NCBI GenBank assembly: GCA_023974075.1
Contig: JAMFTG010000222.1
Coordinates: 329,932-393,931, forward strand
Origin: Chaenocephalus aceratus
Taxonomy: Eukaryota > Chordata > Actinopteri > Perciformes > Channichthyidae
Reading direction: 5' to 3'
DNA: 64,000 bases
A model generated the notes under the pieces. The model made no database searches. It saw only the letters and a program-made list of their open reading frames with translations, and had not been told where the DNA came from. The stretch's first letter is position 1. Every line of letters begins with the position of its first letter. Shown here in pieces: positions 12,261 through 25,800 of this stretch. The translations under genes were made by a program, and so were the position numbers.

Positions 12261-12295
12261 GTTTTTATTGTATGTTTTTTATTGTAATTGTTTTA

Positions 12296-12337
<42 letters not shown>

Positions 12338-12375
12338 CATTATTATTATTGTATTTTTCTTTATTATTAATATAC
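11950..12375. repeat. AT-rich tract with (ATT)n microsatellites
   Basis: Almost pure A/T. Clean (ATT)n runs at about 12222-12260 and 12302-12352. The open frames here reflect composition only. Confidence 0.9.
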
Positions 12376-13325
12376 ATTTTTCTATTAAAGAAAATAATGA
12401 ACATAACATATTTTGTGCACAAAAAAGTTGAAATCAGGGAAGGAAAGTTCCCGTATGCGGGCCCATGGAGCATGCGCAGTTAAGTTTCCATTAAGCCCCG
12501 CCTTCGATCTCCAGATCTCACAGTCAAATGAATGGAGAGAGAAAATCACTCTTGATTTAGACTTTCGTGCATTTTTACAACTTTTAGACCCTAATGATGT
12601 AAATAAAGGCTATAAAATAATTCGAACTGGGTAGTTTATTTAGCCCCCAAAAAAGTATACGCTGATTTACAGACGTTTCTTTCCCAATTCAAGTCAATGG
12701 GAAAAAGTATTTTTGAGCCAACATGACGTCACATGAGTTGTAGTACCATCGTTTGGCCACTACGTTCATTAAAAAAAAAAATCAGCTTCAACTTTCCGGT
12801 ATGAAAAACGCACATATTTGCATTTTAAAAACAACGAAAAGAACACAAGAATATTGATTTAATTGAAAAGTAATAATGTTCTTTTATAGAGACAATGTAT
12901 ATTAAATACAAACTAACGGATTGAAATTAAAAAGACATGAAGAACGCTTTGTTTTATTTTGAAGGGGAATCTCGTTTAACTTTCATTTCGGCTAACTTGA
13001 CGCAATGAAACATATCCCTCCGATGATTTGACTTTTATTTTAACACACATTTCAAACCCTTTGTGTTGTTCAGACGTATTTCATGCAGTTACTTGATCAA
13101 ATTATATCGGAAGAATCGAAAATAAACGAATGAGAAACTGCGTAGATCTAAATCAGTGTATTCCGGCTGCCCGGGAACACAATTCAAGCGCACCCAAACG
13201 CACGTATTTCCAAAAATAAAAGCCCTATTTATTTTGACCAGAGAATCAAAACTGTCTTATCAAAATCGTTTACAAAGTTTAATTTTGTTTTTGCTTATTT
13301 GCCATTATTCAGTTACACGTTTCCT
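12376..13325. other. intergenic sequence between divergent genes, no feature
   Basis: Unique AT-rich DNA between the atox1 and slc36a1 putative promoters. No exon-like or repeat structure was recognised. Confidence 0.5.
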
Positions 13326-13330
13326 GGACC

Positions 13331-13390
13331 ATCCATCCATCCATCCATCCATCCATCCATCCATCCATCCATCCATCCATTCATCCATCC
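13331..13390 (+). repeat. (ATCC)n microsatellite
   Basis: Fifteen or so ATCC units directly abutting CAGGGCCGGCCC, the likely left end of a hAT-like element that runs to ~13630. The right end is unclear. Confidence 0.85.
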
Positions 13391-13810
13391 AGGGCCGGCC
13401 CTCGGCATAGGCAGTATCGGCGAATGCTAAGGGCGCATCAACTCATAGGGGGCGCCGAAAAAAGAAAAAGAAAAGTGTTTTTTTTTTTTTTTCATTTAAA
13501 CAATTTTTTAAAATGTAAACACAATTTCCCGATTTTGGATCAACAAAGTACATCTTATTATCTTATACTAACAGAACTACGCATATATTGCGTACAGCGC
13601 CCATAAACTCTGGCACACCCCCCCCAAAAAATCAAGTTGAACTGCCCCAGTCCCAGTAAAAACCAGAGGTTTATGTGCAATTGTTCTTTTTTTGAAATAA
13701 TGGTTTTAGTGTGCAATTATAGGTTTTGTATTTGTATTCATTTAAAATAAATCAAAACTCCCAAAAAACGTACACAGCTTCTGTGTGCTTTTCGGTGCTT
13801 TTATTAACAT

Positions 13811-14133
13811 TGGAATTTACATCCATCCATCCATCCATCTTCTCCCGCTTATCCGTGGTCGGGTCGCGGGGGTAGCAGTTCCAGCAGAGAGCCCCAAACT
13901 TTCCTTTCCCTGGCCACATCAACCAGCTCTGACTGGGGGATCCCAAGGCGCTTCCAGGCCAGCGAAGAGATATAATCCCTCCACCTGGTCCTAGGTCTAC
14001 CCCTTGGTCTCTTCCCAGCTGGACGTGCCTGGCACACCTCCCTAGAGAGGCGCCCAGGTGGCATCCTTACTAGGTGCCCGAACCACCTCAACTGACTCCT
14101 TTCGACGCGAAGGAGGAGTGGACCATCCGTCAC
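13811..14133 (-). mobile_element. RTE/Rex3-like LINE 3' end, copy 2
   Basis: On the minus strand it encodes LLLRVERSQLRWFGHLVRMP, RPRGRPRTRWRDYISSLAWK and ERKVWGSLLELLPPR. It then ends in (GGAT)n at the low-coordinate side. It is the same element as 4338-4925 and includes a WKRLGIPQSE segment that copy 1 has lost. Confidence 0.75.
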
Positions 14134-14260
14134 TCATTATTTATATATTTATTTTATATACTATTCCTGATATGTTAGCTTACACATACCTATAACATAC
14201 TATATTTTTACAGGTTCAGTTCAGTGTACATTTGTGCCAAAATATAAAGAAATGTATTGT

Positions 14261-14767
14261 CAGTGGTGTAACTAAGTAGGCTACTGTACGTACAATTGTT
14301 AGGTAGGCCTACTTGTAGGCTACTTCACTACAATTCAGAGTTAAATACATAATTATAATCACAACATATCATATATATTTTTCTGAAATGGACCAACATG
14401 CACAATGACTAGTTTACTTTTGGTACTTTAAGTATTTCCTGTATTTCCACTTTTACTCAAGTAAGATCTGAGTACTTCCACTTTTACTCAAGTACAAGAT
14501 CTGAGTACTTCTACTTTTACTCAAGTACAATATCCGAGTAGCCTACTTCTACTTTTACTCAAGTACAAGATCAGGGTAGCTTACTTCTACTCAAGTACAA
14601 GACCTGGGTACTTCTACTTTCACTTGAGTATCCTACAAGATCTGAGTACTTCTACTTGTAGCCTACTCAAGTACAATAACTGAGCACATCTACTTTTAAT
14701 AAAGTACAATAACTGAGTACTTGTACTTTTACTCAAGTGCAAGATCAGAGTACTTCTACCGCCTCTG
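14261..14767. mobile_element. hAT-like MITE with short 33-bp-type array
   Basis: Left CAGTGGTGTAACTAAGTA. Right TACTTCTACCGCCTCTG. Between 14445 and 14760 there are about nine degenerate copies of ACTTTTACTCAAGTACAAGA-type repeats, the same unit that is massively expanded at 51.5-53.4 kb. Confidence 0.6.
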
Positions 14768-14819
14768 TATGTTTTTAACACGCTAATGGTTTTCCGTTAT
14801 TATTATAATCCGTATCTAT

Positions 14820-15033
14820 GGCAACAAGACGTCGAACCATAGCGCGTCGAACGCACACGTCCCCTCGGGTCACATGACCTGCTCCGCTGGCTCGCGGACA
14901 AACAGCCGACTCCTCCTGCTCTTCAATCTATAATTCAGCCAGCGGTATGATAGGAACATCAGAGGTGTGTGGCGAGGATAACATCCATTAAATCCAGCCG
15001 GATACCCGCACAGAGATTACAAAGAGGTACGAG
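14820..15033 (+). promoter_or_regulatory. putative slc36a1 promoter and non-coding first exon
   Basis: A CpG-rich island in AT-rich surroundings (many CG dinucleotides from 14828 to 14900). It carries the palindrome GTCACATGAC at 14869-14878, an E-box of the M-box/CLEAR type bound by MITF/TFE factors. A possible 5'UTR exon follows, with alternative donors AAAGAG|GTACGA (15027) and GAG|GTAGGT (15034). The orientation and the next gene downstream suggest slc36a1. The exon itself is inferred. Confidence 0.4.
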
Positions 15034-15203
15034 GTAGGTTGTTTATTTCAAACCTTTTCCGTGGCGTGTTTACGGTCTCAAAGATGGCATCGCAGAATGA
15101 AGCTAACGTTAGCCACATAGCTAAGCTGCTAGGTCTGGAAATCAAAACAAACTGGTGTTTCATTGCTACATTATTGGTTGTTTTTAGCTTTGTTGTTGCT
15201 TAA

Positions 15204-15433
15204 AGAGGACATATTCTGCTCATTTTCAGGTTCATACAAGTATTCAGTGCCTCTGACATGTCTCCATGCTTTAATGTTCAAAATGCTCTTTATTTACTGC
15301 CTGTGCTGCAGCACCTCTTTTTACCCTCTGTCTGAAAGCATTGGGGTTAGCCTTTACAGACCATTTACATCCACACAAACCTTTTTAACACACTCAAGAA
15401 ACGGGAACACCAAAAAAAGCACAACACACTCCT
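15204..15433. mobile_element. TTAA-flanked MITE (AGAGGACATATTCTGCTC end)
   Basis: TTAA on both sides (15200-15203 and 15434-15437). The left end AGAGGACATATTCTGC matches the inverse of the end at 63571-63581. The internal GACCATTTACATCCACACAA resembles GACCATTTACATGCACTACA at 61640. A deletion derivative in slc36a1 intron 1. Confidence 0.65.
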
Positions 15434-15673
15434 TTAAGTCACCTTGGTAATTGCCATTGTTAGCTCACATCTCCCTGTCCTGCTATTTCAGGAGTCTTTG
15501 TCGGAGCTAACCAGAAATTAAATGTGTGCTCAGCCCCATTTACCTGCCTGCACAATACATACATCATAAACTCATTAAATAGTGTTTTCACTGATGTTTG
15601 CTTTATCAAGCTGTCCATTAAGAAGACGGATACACTTCTCCTGGTCAAAGATTATAGTTAAACAATTGTGTGT

Positions 15674-16285
15674 GGGTGGGTGCGCTACTTAAGTGCAATT
15701 TTGAGCTACTTGTACTTAATTGAGTATTTCCATTTTACGGTACTTTGTACTTCTACTCCACTACAGTTCAGAGGTAAATGGTGTACTTCTACTCCACTAC
15801 ATGTATTTAATACCTTTAGTTACTTCACAGATGTGGATGAGTGGTGTGAAATATAATCAAGTGTTGAATCAGACTTTAGTTCGACCTGGAGTAAATCCAC
15901 CAGCTACCCTGCAGTCTACAAAGTACTTCAGACTAGCTGCACCTCCACCAGCTACCCTGCAGTCTACAAAGTACTTCAGACTAGCTGCACCTCCACCAGC
16001 TTTGAGAACACTTTGATGATCAATCATTATAAAACATATCATATATATTATTCTGAAATGAACCAATCTGCACAACGACTACTTTCACTGTCTTTCACTA
16101 TATTCTGATGAGAATACTTTTCTACTTTCACTTGAGGAACATTTTGAATGCAGGACTTTTACTGTAACAGAGTATTCCTACACTCTGGTACTTCTACTTT
16201 TACTCAAGTACAAGATCTGAGTACTTCTACTTTAACCCAAGTACAAGAACTGAGTACTTCTACTTTTACTTTAGTTCCAGATCTG
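15674..16285. mobile_element. hAT-like MITE with 54-bp duplication
   Basis: Contains two tandem copies of CCAGCTACCCTGCAGTCTAC followed by AAAGTACTTCAGACTAGCTG (15898-16005) and a few TACTCAAGTACAAGATCTGA units. Same family as 51.1-53.4 kb. Confidence 0.6.
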
Positions 16286-16289
16286 AAGG

Positions 16290-17158
16290 ATATTCTCTTG
16301 TTTCCATTTGAGACATTTGACAGGTGTTCAGTTTGACCTCACCCTGTACAAACATGTGTGTTATCTTACCCTTTAATGTAAATATCACTATTTGCATTTC
16401 ATTTGTTTTTTATGCCTTGAACTCAAATATCTTTTTTCCTTATTTAATAAGGGGGCCGTTGCTGAGAGAACACTAGAAAGCATACCTTTCCCAAACTTCG
16501 CACATCATTTTATATGTAATAAATACGTATATAAGCTAATCAATCATTTATCCAGATGGTCAATCCACAGGAAATGAATCTACAGTTATTTTACATATTG
16601 ATTGATCTCATTCAATAAAGAAAAATGCTATTTCTTTCTGATTCTAGACTGTCAAATGTGAGGAATTAGAGTTTAATCACGTTGCAAATTAAATATTTTA
16701 AGCATTTTATACTGTCGGTTAAACAAAATAAGCAGCATGAAAGCAACACTATTCTGGGAAATTAACTGGGAGCTTCCATTACTTTCTGAATTACAAAATG
16801 GTTTAATTTAAATATAATGTCCATTAATATTTACTGAATACTAATCACTAGCTAAATAAATAAACATCTGGATGGAACGACGTCTCGACCACGTCTTGTT
16901 GTCCATCTCTGTGTCTCCTAAAAGGCTGTCTTTTAGAGACGCTTGACTACAAATGTTCCCTTTTCACCCAAAACAAAAGACTGTCTCGAACAATAACCTT
17001 TCAATTTGAGATGTTTCCCATCTATTCTTTTGATAAATAATTGGACATGGCAGTCAGGGTTGTTTTAGTTTAGGTGCCGGTTATCACGCGGCCAGCTGTT
17101 TTCATTTCCTCTTTGCATGGTTAGTCTGCACATTGAGAAATCTGCTGAGTCGCTCATG
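16290..17158. other. slc36a1 intron 1 sequence, nothing recognised
   Basis: Unique AT-rich DNA without exon-like or repeat features that I can support. Confidence 0.5.
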
Positions 17159-17166
17159 AATTAGAC

Positions 17167-17819
17167 CAGGGGTGGGGAACCTCCGGCCTCCGGGCCGTAT
17201 ACGCTCCGCGAGACCATTTGATACGGCCCTCGAGGTAATTTATAAACACACGCAATACAATTTAAAATCTAGACCGCAAAAGAATTAAACAAGTGACTGC
17301 TTGTTCCTTGAACACAACACGAGCGTAACGTGTCATCACGTGGTATATCTCACGTCACGTCTTCAATATTAAACAAGACTGTCATTGATGGCAGCGACCT
17401 AAATATGGCGAGTATTAAAAAGAGAAAGGTGGATGCAGAATGTCGGACTCTCCACGAGGACGAATGATTATGTTCACCTGGTTTTGCTGTGTGAGTTTCT
17501 GTTGTTTGAGTTTAGTATCCAGTGTTCGTTTGTTGCATTTAAGTTTCCATTACATTCCTGGAATTCAAGGTACCGGCTATGAGTGTCTGCATTTTGCTCC
17601 TTTTACAGACTCTCCAAAGCATAACATAACAACATTGAACAGAAAACAGAACGATATCTGGATTAAGAGGTTGCTTCTTCTTTGCACAGCCTGAAAGAAA
17701 GGCAAAATGAATGGGCTGTGATGTTTTAGCAGAGGTTGAGTTCAATAATTTCTACGGCCCTCGGAGGATGTTGTGAAAATTAAAATGGCCCTTGAGAGGA
17801 AAAAGGTTCCCCACCCCTG
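17167..17819. mobile_element. hAT element (CAGGGGTGGGGAACCT ends), copy 1
   Basis: Terminal inverted repeats CAGGGGTGGGGAACCT and AGGTTCCCCACCCCTG. The 8-bp flanks AATTAGAC and CTCTAGAC are a decayed duplication. At 17405 an ATG opens MASIKKRKVDAECRTLHEDE and then stops. KKRKVDAECR is typical of the start of a hAT transposase that carries a zinc finger, so this is an eroded relic. Same family as 34647-35718. Confidence 0.8.
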
Positions 17820-17827
17820 CTCTAGAC

Positions 17828-19003
17828 CCTTCTTTAACATAAACCACCTTTTTCTTGATGCTCACTGAACCTCTTCTGAACCACGCTCACCCTGAGAGGA
17901 GCTGCCAGGAGAAATACTTTTGTTTCACTGTTGTTGTACACACGAGTGACCTTGTAGTTGTTCTGTCAAATATCCCAAGATGCAGCAGCACTGATGTGAG
18001 ATAAGAGCAGAGTAAACGCCTGAACCTTGAACTCAAAAACACCCGTAAAAGATTTTTTTAGCTGGAAGTCTCAAGTCCATGCTTTCCTGTAAAAAAAACT
18101 GTCCACTTCGACGAGATGTCAACACCGAACAGTGTGGCCGAAAGATAAGGGGAAGTTAGATAAGGTAAAGTCATGACAACGGTTACATTTTGGTTCCTAA
18201 AAATGTGGGTGAATGTTTGAGCAATGAGTCGGGGGGGTGGGGGACAGCAAACCCTCGAAATAAAACCTTAATATAACGTGAAGAAAATAAGAAACTGTCT
18301 TTAGTTGCAGCCCTAACTTTGGTATTTATTGATTTAACAATGTCAAGTATACCACCATGTTTCTCAAGAGTTTGTGCAACGTCTCAAGGTTCAGAAAAAG
18401 TGTTTCAAGGTTAGAAATGTGCCTGGGTTTTACATTTAGTGGTCTCTCGTCCATGCGATCAACACACAATTTCACTATTAGGAATAATGTTAATACAATG
18501 CTGTGGTTATGTTGGTTTTTGTGTCTCCTCCCCCTAGCAGAATTGGAGCTAGCTTAGCACAAAATAAGCACAATTATACATCAAAGTTAATATTTGAACA
18601 GCTGGTAAAATAGACAGATTGCTTAGGATTACTTTTATGGTAACAAACAAAATGGTGTGTGTGAAATATTTAGTTTCGCATTTCTCTGCACAAGCCCTTT
18701 ATATCACCGTCTCCAACTTACGATGACATTGAAATGAATTCCTCTTGACTATGGGTCACTGATGGAAAGATGCGGCATTATTTCTCTAAGAGCCAAATCA
18801 GAAGTCCTTTTGTTCGTCTCACAGCGTGGATATATTTGAACATTGTAATTATTTGTTATTATTAATCATTTATTTAAACAAGCCGTTGTAAAATTGAAGT
18901 CATAACCGACCGCAGCTGCTGGTAATTGGAAAAAGAAAAGAATCACGGAGCAATATAGTTTATTGACCTTTGAAAGTATGTGTTTTGTACTGATATCTTT
19001 TGT
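17828..19003. other. slc36a1 intron 1 sequence, nothing recognised
   Basis: No coding, repeat or RNA feature that I can support. Confidence 0.5.
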
Positions 19004-19168
19004 TTAAAGGTCTCCTATTATACTGTTTCTCATCCATACATCACACGTCTCAGATATATACAGAACCTGTCTCTGATTGGCTGAAACACCAAACAGATCA
19101 TTGCAGCATCCCATAATCCCCTCTGTTTCAGCCCTGTTTCCAAAGTGCTGATGTCTGTTACTTTAGAT

Positions 19169-19688
19169 CAGGGCTCGGCAAACCTAGGCACGCGTACCAC
19201 CATTGGCACGCGGTACCGTAACCAGTGGCACACTAGGAATAAGTGTGCAAAATATTTAAATTGTATTTTCAGATCCTGAACGAGATTGCCGCCAGAGCGT
19301 GTCTCCCCGTTACCCCCGCCACGTTGGCACTATTGCAGTACCCATAAGGAGCTGTGCACATGCCGCAGCTTTTGCGTGGCTGTGTCTTTAGTTGAAAGCC
19401 CAGTGGCCATCTGTTCATCTGTCATCGGAAATAATATGCTACACAGGGGTGGACTGGCCATCTGTGGGTTCTGGAGAATCACAGAACTCGGTTCGCTGAC
19501 GGCCGGCTCCGCACTTTATTTAAATGTGCTTAAACGGCATCATGTAAGTTGCGCTGACAGGCGACAGAGGTCCACAGCTTCCCCGCAGCGAGGCTCTCCC
19601 CACCCCCCCGTCGACAGTTCACGAACGTTGGCACACGGATAACAATTTTTAAACGGCACTTCATATCAAAAAGGTTGCTGACCCTCTG
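19169..19688. mobile_element. hAT-like insertion nested in the large MITE
   Basis: Left CAGGGCTCGGCAAACCTAGG. Right AAGGTTGCTGACCCTCTG. The interior block (19338-19440, CATAAGGAGCTGTGCACATG and following) is shared with the hAT at 34647-35718 (inverted). A GGTGGACTGGCCATC piece resembles the element end at 219. No clean target duplication. Confidence 0.55.
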
Positions 19689-19891
19689 AGAGATATTTAG
19701 TTAAAAAGAACACAATAGTGCTCTAGGAGGAGATTCAGGTGATAAGGTGGGGGGGGGGGGGTTACCCTGGTTGCTGATTGGCTAATGGTTACATAAGACA
19801 AAACATCCGTTATGACATCATAAGGTTTTTATAGAAATGGATCAAAAAGAGAGAATCTTTGTTCCTGAACTTTCAGAGTCTCTTTCCACAG

Positions 19892-22800
19892 TAGGGGACA
19901 CCATGTTGATGTAGAAGAGACATGAAGAAGAGGGGACACATGTTGATGTAGAAGAGACAGGAAGAAGAGGGGACACATGTTGATAGTAGAAGAGACATGA
20001 AGAAGAGGGGACACATGTTTGATGTAGAAGAGACATGAAGAAGAGGGGACACATGTTGATGTAAAGAGAAGGAAGAAGAGGGACCATTGATTAGAAGAGA
20101 CATGAAGAAGGGGACACATGTTGATGTAGAAGAGACATGAAGAAGAGGGGACACATGTTGATGTAGAAGAGACATGAGGAAGAGGGGGACACATGTTGAT
20201 GTAGAAGAGACATGAGGAAGAGGGGACACATGTTGATGTAGAAGAGACATGGAGAAAGGGGAACCAATGTTTGATGTAGAAGAGACATGGATAAGAGGGG
20301 ACACATGTTGATGTAGAAGAGACATAAGAAGAGGGACACATGTTGATGTAGAAGAGACATGAAGAAGAGGGGACACATGTTGATGTAGAAGAGACATGAA
20401 GAAGAGGGGACACATTTGAGACATGAAGAAGAGGGGACACATGTGATGTAGAAGAGACATGAGAGAGGGACCATTGATTAGAAGAGACATGAGGAAGAGG
20501 GGACACATGTGATGTAGAAGAGACATGAGGAAGAGGGGACACATGTTGATGTAGAAGAGACATGGAGAAGAGGGGACACATGTTGATGTAGAAGAGACAT
20601 GGAGAAGAGGGGACACATGTTGATGTAGAAGAGACATGAAGAAGAGGGGACACATGTTGATGTAGAAGAGACATGAAGAAGAGGGGACACATGTTGATGT
20701 AGAAGAGACATGAAGAAGAGGGGACACATGTTGATGTAGAAGAGACATGAAGAAGAGGGGACACATGTTGATGTAGAAGAGACATGAGGAAGAGGGGACA
20801 CATGTTGATGTAGAAGAGACATGAGGAAGAGGGGACACATGTTGATGTAGAAGAGACATGAGGAAGAGGGGACACCTGTTGATGTAGAAGAGACATGAAG
20901 AAGAGGGGACACGTGTTGATGTAGAAGAGACATGGAGAAGAGGGGACACGTGTTGATGTAGAAGAGACATGGAGAAGAGGGGACACGTGTTGATGTAAAA
21001 AGAGACATGAAGAAGAGGGGACACGTGTTGATGTAGAAGAGACATGAAGAATAGGGGACACGTGTTGATGGAGAAGAGACATAGGAGAAGAGGGGACACA
21101 TGTTGATGTAGAAGAGACATGAAGAAAGAGGGGACACATGTTGATGGAGAAGAGACATGGAGAAGAGGGGACACATGTTGATGTAGAAGAGACATGAAGA
21201 ATAGGGGACACATGTTTGATGGAGAAGAGACATGGAGAAGAGGGGACACATGTTGATGGAGAAGAGACATGGAGAAGAGGGGACACATGTTGATGTAGAA
21301 GAGACATGAAGAAGAGGGGACACATGTTGATATAGAAGAGACATGAAGAAGAGGGGACACATGTTTGATGTAGAAGAGACATGAAGAAGAGGGGACACAT
21401 GTTGATGTAGAAGAGACATGAGGAAGAGGGGACACATGTTGATGTAGAAGAGACATGAGGAAGAGGGGACACCTGTTGATGTAGAAGAGACATGAAGAGA
21501 GGGGACACGTGTTGATGTAGAAGAGACATGGAGAAGAGGAGACACCTGTTGATGTAGAAGAGACATGAAGAAGAGGGGACACGTGTTGATGTAGAAGAGA
21601 CATGGAGAAGAGGGGACACGTGTTGATGTAAAAGAGACATGAAGAAGAGGGGACACGTGTTGATGTAGAAGAGACATGAAGAATAGGGGACACGTGTTGA
21701 TGGAGAAGAGACATGGAGAAGAGGGGACACATGTTGATGTAGAAGAGACATGAAGAAGAGGGGACACATGTTGATGGAGAAGAGACATGGAGAAGAGGGG
21801 ACACATGTTGATGTAGAAGAGACATGAAGAAGAGGGGACACATGTTTGATGTAGAAGAGACATGAAGAATAGGGGACACATGTTGATGGAGAAGAGACAT
21901 GGAGAAGAGGGGACACATGTTGATGGAGAAGAGACATGAAGAAGAGGGGACACATGTTGATGTAGAAGAGACATGAAGAAGAGGGGACACATGTTGATAT
22001 AGAAGAGACATGAAGAAGAGGGGGCACATGTTGATATAGAGACATGGAGAAGAGGGGACACATGTTGATATAGAGACATGGAGAAGAGGGGACACATGTT
22101 GATGTAGAAGAGACATGGAGAAGAGGGGACACATGTTGATGTAGAAGAGACATGAAGAAGAGGGGACACATGTTGATGAGAAGAGACATGAAGAAGAGGG
22201 GACACATGTTGATGGAGAAGAGACGTGAAGGAGAGGGGACACATGTTGATGTAGAAAAGACATGAAGAAAGAGGGGACACATGTTGATGTAGAAGAGACA
22301 TGGAGAAGAGGGGACACATGTTGATGTAGAAGAGACATGAAGAAGAGGAGACACATGTTGATGTGAAGAGACGTGAAGAAGAGGGGACACATGTTGATGT
22401 AGAAGAGACGTGAAGGAGAGGGGACACATGTTGATATAGAGACATGAAGAAGAGGGGACACATGTTGATGTAGAAGAGACATGAAGAAAGAGGGGACACA
22501 TGTTGATATAGAAGAGACATGAAGAAGAGGGGACGCATGTTGATATAGAGACATGAAGAAGAGGGGACACATGTTGATGTAGAAGAGACGTGAAGAAGAG
22601 GGGACACATGTTGATGTAGAGAGACGTGAAGAAGAGGGGACACATGTTGATGTAGAAGAGACGTGAAGGAGAGGGGACACATGTTGATGAAGAAGAGGGG
22701 ACACATGTTGATGTAGAAGAGACATGGAGAAGAGGGGACACATGTTGATATAGAGACATGAAGAAGAGGGGACACATGTTGATGTAGAAGAGACGTGAAG

Positions 22801-25800
22801 GAGAGGGGACACATGTTGATATAGAGACATGAAGAAGAGGGGACACATGTTGATGTAGAAGAGACATGAAGAAGAGGGGACACATGTTGATGTAGAAGAG
22901 ACATGAAGAAGAGGGGACACATGTTGATGTAGAAGAGACATGGAGAAGAGGGGACACATGTTGATGTAGAAGAGACATGAAGAAGAGGGGACGCATGTTG
23001 ATGTTGAAGAGACATGAAGAAGAGGGGACGCATGTTGATGTAGAAGAGACATGGAGAAGAGGGGATACATGTTGATGTAGAAGACATGGAGAAGAGGGGA
23101 CACATGTTGATGTAGAAGAGACATGCAGAAGAGGGGACACATGTTGATGTAGAAGAGACATGGAGAAGAGGGGACACATGTTGATGTAGAAGAGACATGA
23201 AGAAGAGGGGACACATGTTGATATAGAAGAGACATGGAGAAGAGGGGACACATGTTGATATAGAGACATGAAGAAGAGGGGACACATGTTGATATAGAAG
23301 AAACATGAAGAAGAGGGGACACATGTTGATGTAGAAGAGACATGGAGAAGAGGGGACACATGTTGATGTAGAAGAGACATGAAGAAGAGGGGACACATGT
23401 TGATGTAGAAGAAACATGAAGAAGAGGGGACACATGTTGATGAAGAAGAGGGGACACATGTTGATGTAGAAGAGACATGGAGAAGAGGGGACACATGTTG
23501 ATGTAGAAGACATGGAGAAGAGGAGACATGCAGAAGAGGGGACACATGTTGATGTAGAAGAGACATGGAGAAGAGGGGACACATGTTGATGTAGAAGAGA
23601 CATGGAGAAGAGGGGACACATGTTGATGTAGAAGAGACATGCAGAAGAGGGGACACATGTTGATGTAGAAGACATGGAGAAGAGGAGACATGCAGAAGAG
23701 GGGACACATGTTGATGTAGAAGACATGGAGAAGAGGGGACACATGTTGATGGAGAAGAGACATGGAGAAGAGGGGACACATGTTGATGTAGAAGAGACAT
23801 GAAGAAGAGGGGACACATGTTGATGTAGAAGAGACATGAAGAAGAGGGGACACATGTTGATGGAGAAGACACATGGAGAAGAGGGGACACATGTTGTTGT
23901 AGAAGAGACATGGAGAAGAGGGGACACATGTTGATGTAGAAGAGACATGAAGAAGAGGGGACACATGTTGATGTAGAAGAGACATGAAGAAGAGGGGACA
24001 CATGTTGATGGAGAAGACACATGGAGAAGAGGGGACACATGTTGTTGTAGAAGAGACATGGAGAAGAGGGGACACATGTTGATGTAGAAGAGACATGAAG
24101 AAGAGGGGACACATGTAGATGTAGAAGAGACATGAAGAAGAGGGGACACATGTTGATGTAGAAGAGACATGAAGAAGAGGGGACACATGTTGATGTAGAA
24201 GAGACATGAAGAAGAGGGGACACATGTTGATATAGAAGAGACATGGAGAAGAGGGGACACATGTTGATATAGAGACATGAAGAAGAGGGGACACATGTTG
24301 ATATAGAAGAAACATGAAGAAGAGGGGACACATGTTGATGTAGAAGAGACATGGAGAAGAGGGGACACATGTTGATGTAGAAGAGACATGAAGAAGAGGG
24401 GACACATGTTGATGTAGAAGAAACATGAAGAAGAGGGGACACATGTTGATGAAGAAGAGGGGACACATGTTGATGTAGAAGAGACATGGAGAAGAGGGGA
24501 CACATGTTGATGTAGAAGACATGGAGAGAGGAGACATGCAGAAGAGGGGACACATGTTGATGTAGAAGAGACATGGAGAAGAGGGGACACATGTTGATGT
24601 AGAAGAGACATGGAGAAGAGGGGACACATGTTGATGTAGAAGAGACATGCAGAAGAGGGGACACATGTTGATGTAGAAGACATGGAGAAGAGGAGACATG
24701 CAGAAGAGGGGACACATGTTGATGTAGAAGACATGGAGAAGAGGGACACATGTTGATGGAGAAGAGACATGGAGAAGAGGGGACACATGTTGATGTAGAA
24801 GAGACATGAAGAAGAGGGGACACATGTTGATGTAGAAGAGACAATGAAGAAGAGGGGACACATGTTGATGTAGAAGAGACATGAAGAGAGGGGACACATG
24901 TTGATGTAGAAGAGACATGAAGGAGAGGGGACACATGTTGATGTAGAAGAGACATGAAGAAGAGGGGACACATGTTGATGTAGAAGAGACATGGAGAAGA
25001 GGGGACACATGTTGATGTAGAAGAAACATGAAGAAGAGGGGACACATGTTGATGTAGAAGAGACATGAAGAAGAGGGGACACATGTTGATGTAGAAGAGA
25101 CATGGAGAAGAGGGGACACATGTTGATGTAGAAGAGACATGAAGAAGAGGGGATGCATGTTGATGTAGAAGAGACATGAAGAAGAGGGGACACATGTTGA
25201 TGTAGAAGAGACATGGAGAAGAGGGGACACATGTTTGATGTAGAAGAGACATGGAGAAGAGGGGACACATGTTGATGTAGAAGAGACATGAAGAAGAGGG
25301 GACACATGTTGATGTAGAAGACACATGGAGAAGAGGGGACACATGTTGTTGTAGAAGAGACATGGAGAAGAGGGGACACATGTTGATGTAGAAGAGACAT
25401 GAAGAAGAGGGGACACATGTAGATGTAGAAGAGACATGAAGAAGAGGGGACATATGTTGATGTAGAAGAGACATGAAGAAGAGGGGACACATGTTGATGT
25501 AGAAGAGACATGGAGAATAGGGGACACGTGTTGATGGACAAGAGACATGGAGAAGAGGGGACACATGTTGATGTAGAAGAGACATGGAGAAGAGGGGACA
25601 CATGTTGATGGAGAAGAGACATGGAGAAGAGGGGACACATGTTGATGTAGAAGAGACATGAAGAAGAGGGGACACATGTTGATGTAGAAGAGACATGAAG
25701 AAGAGGGGACACATGTTGATGGAGAAGAGACATGGAGAAGAGGGGACACATGTTGATGTAGAAGAGACATGAAGAAGAGGGGACACGTGTTGATGTAGAA

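Noticed and set aside
12102..12370. Hydrophobic Y/L/F-rich small proteins
   Set aside because: Translation of (ATT)n and other AT-rich microsatellite sequence.
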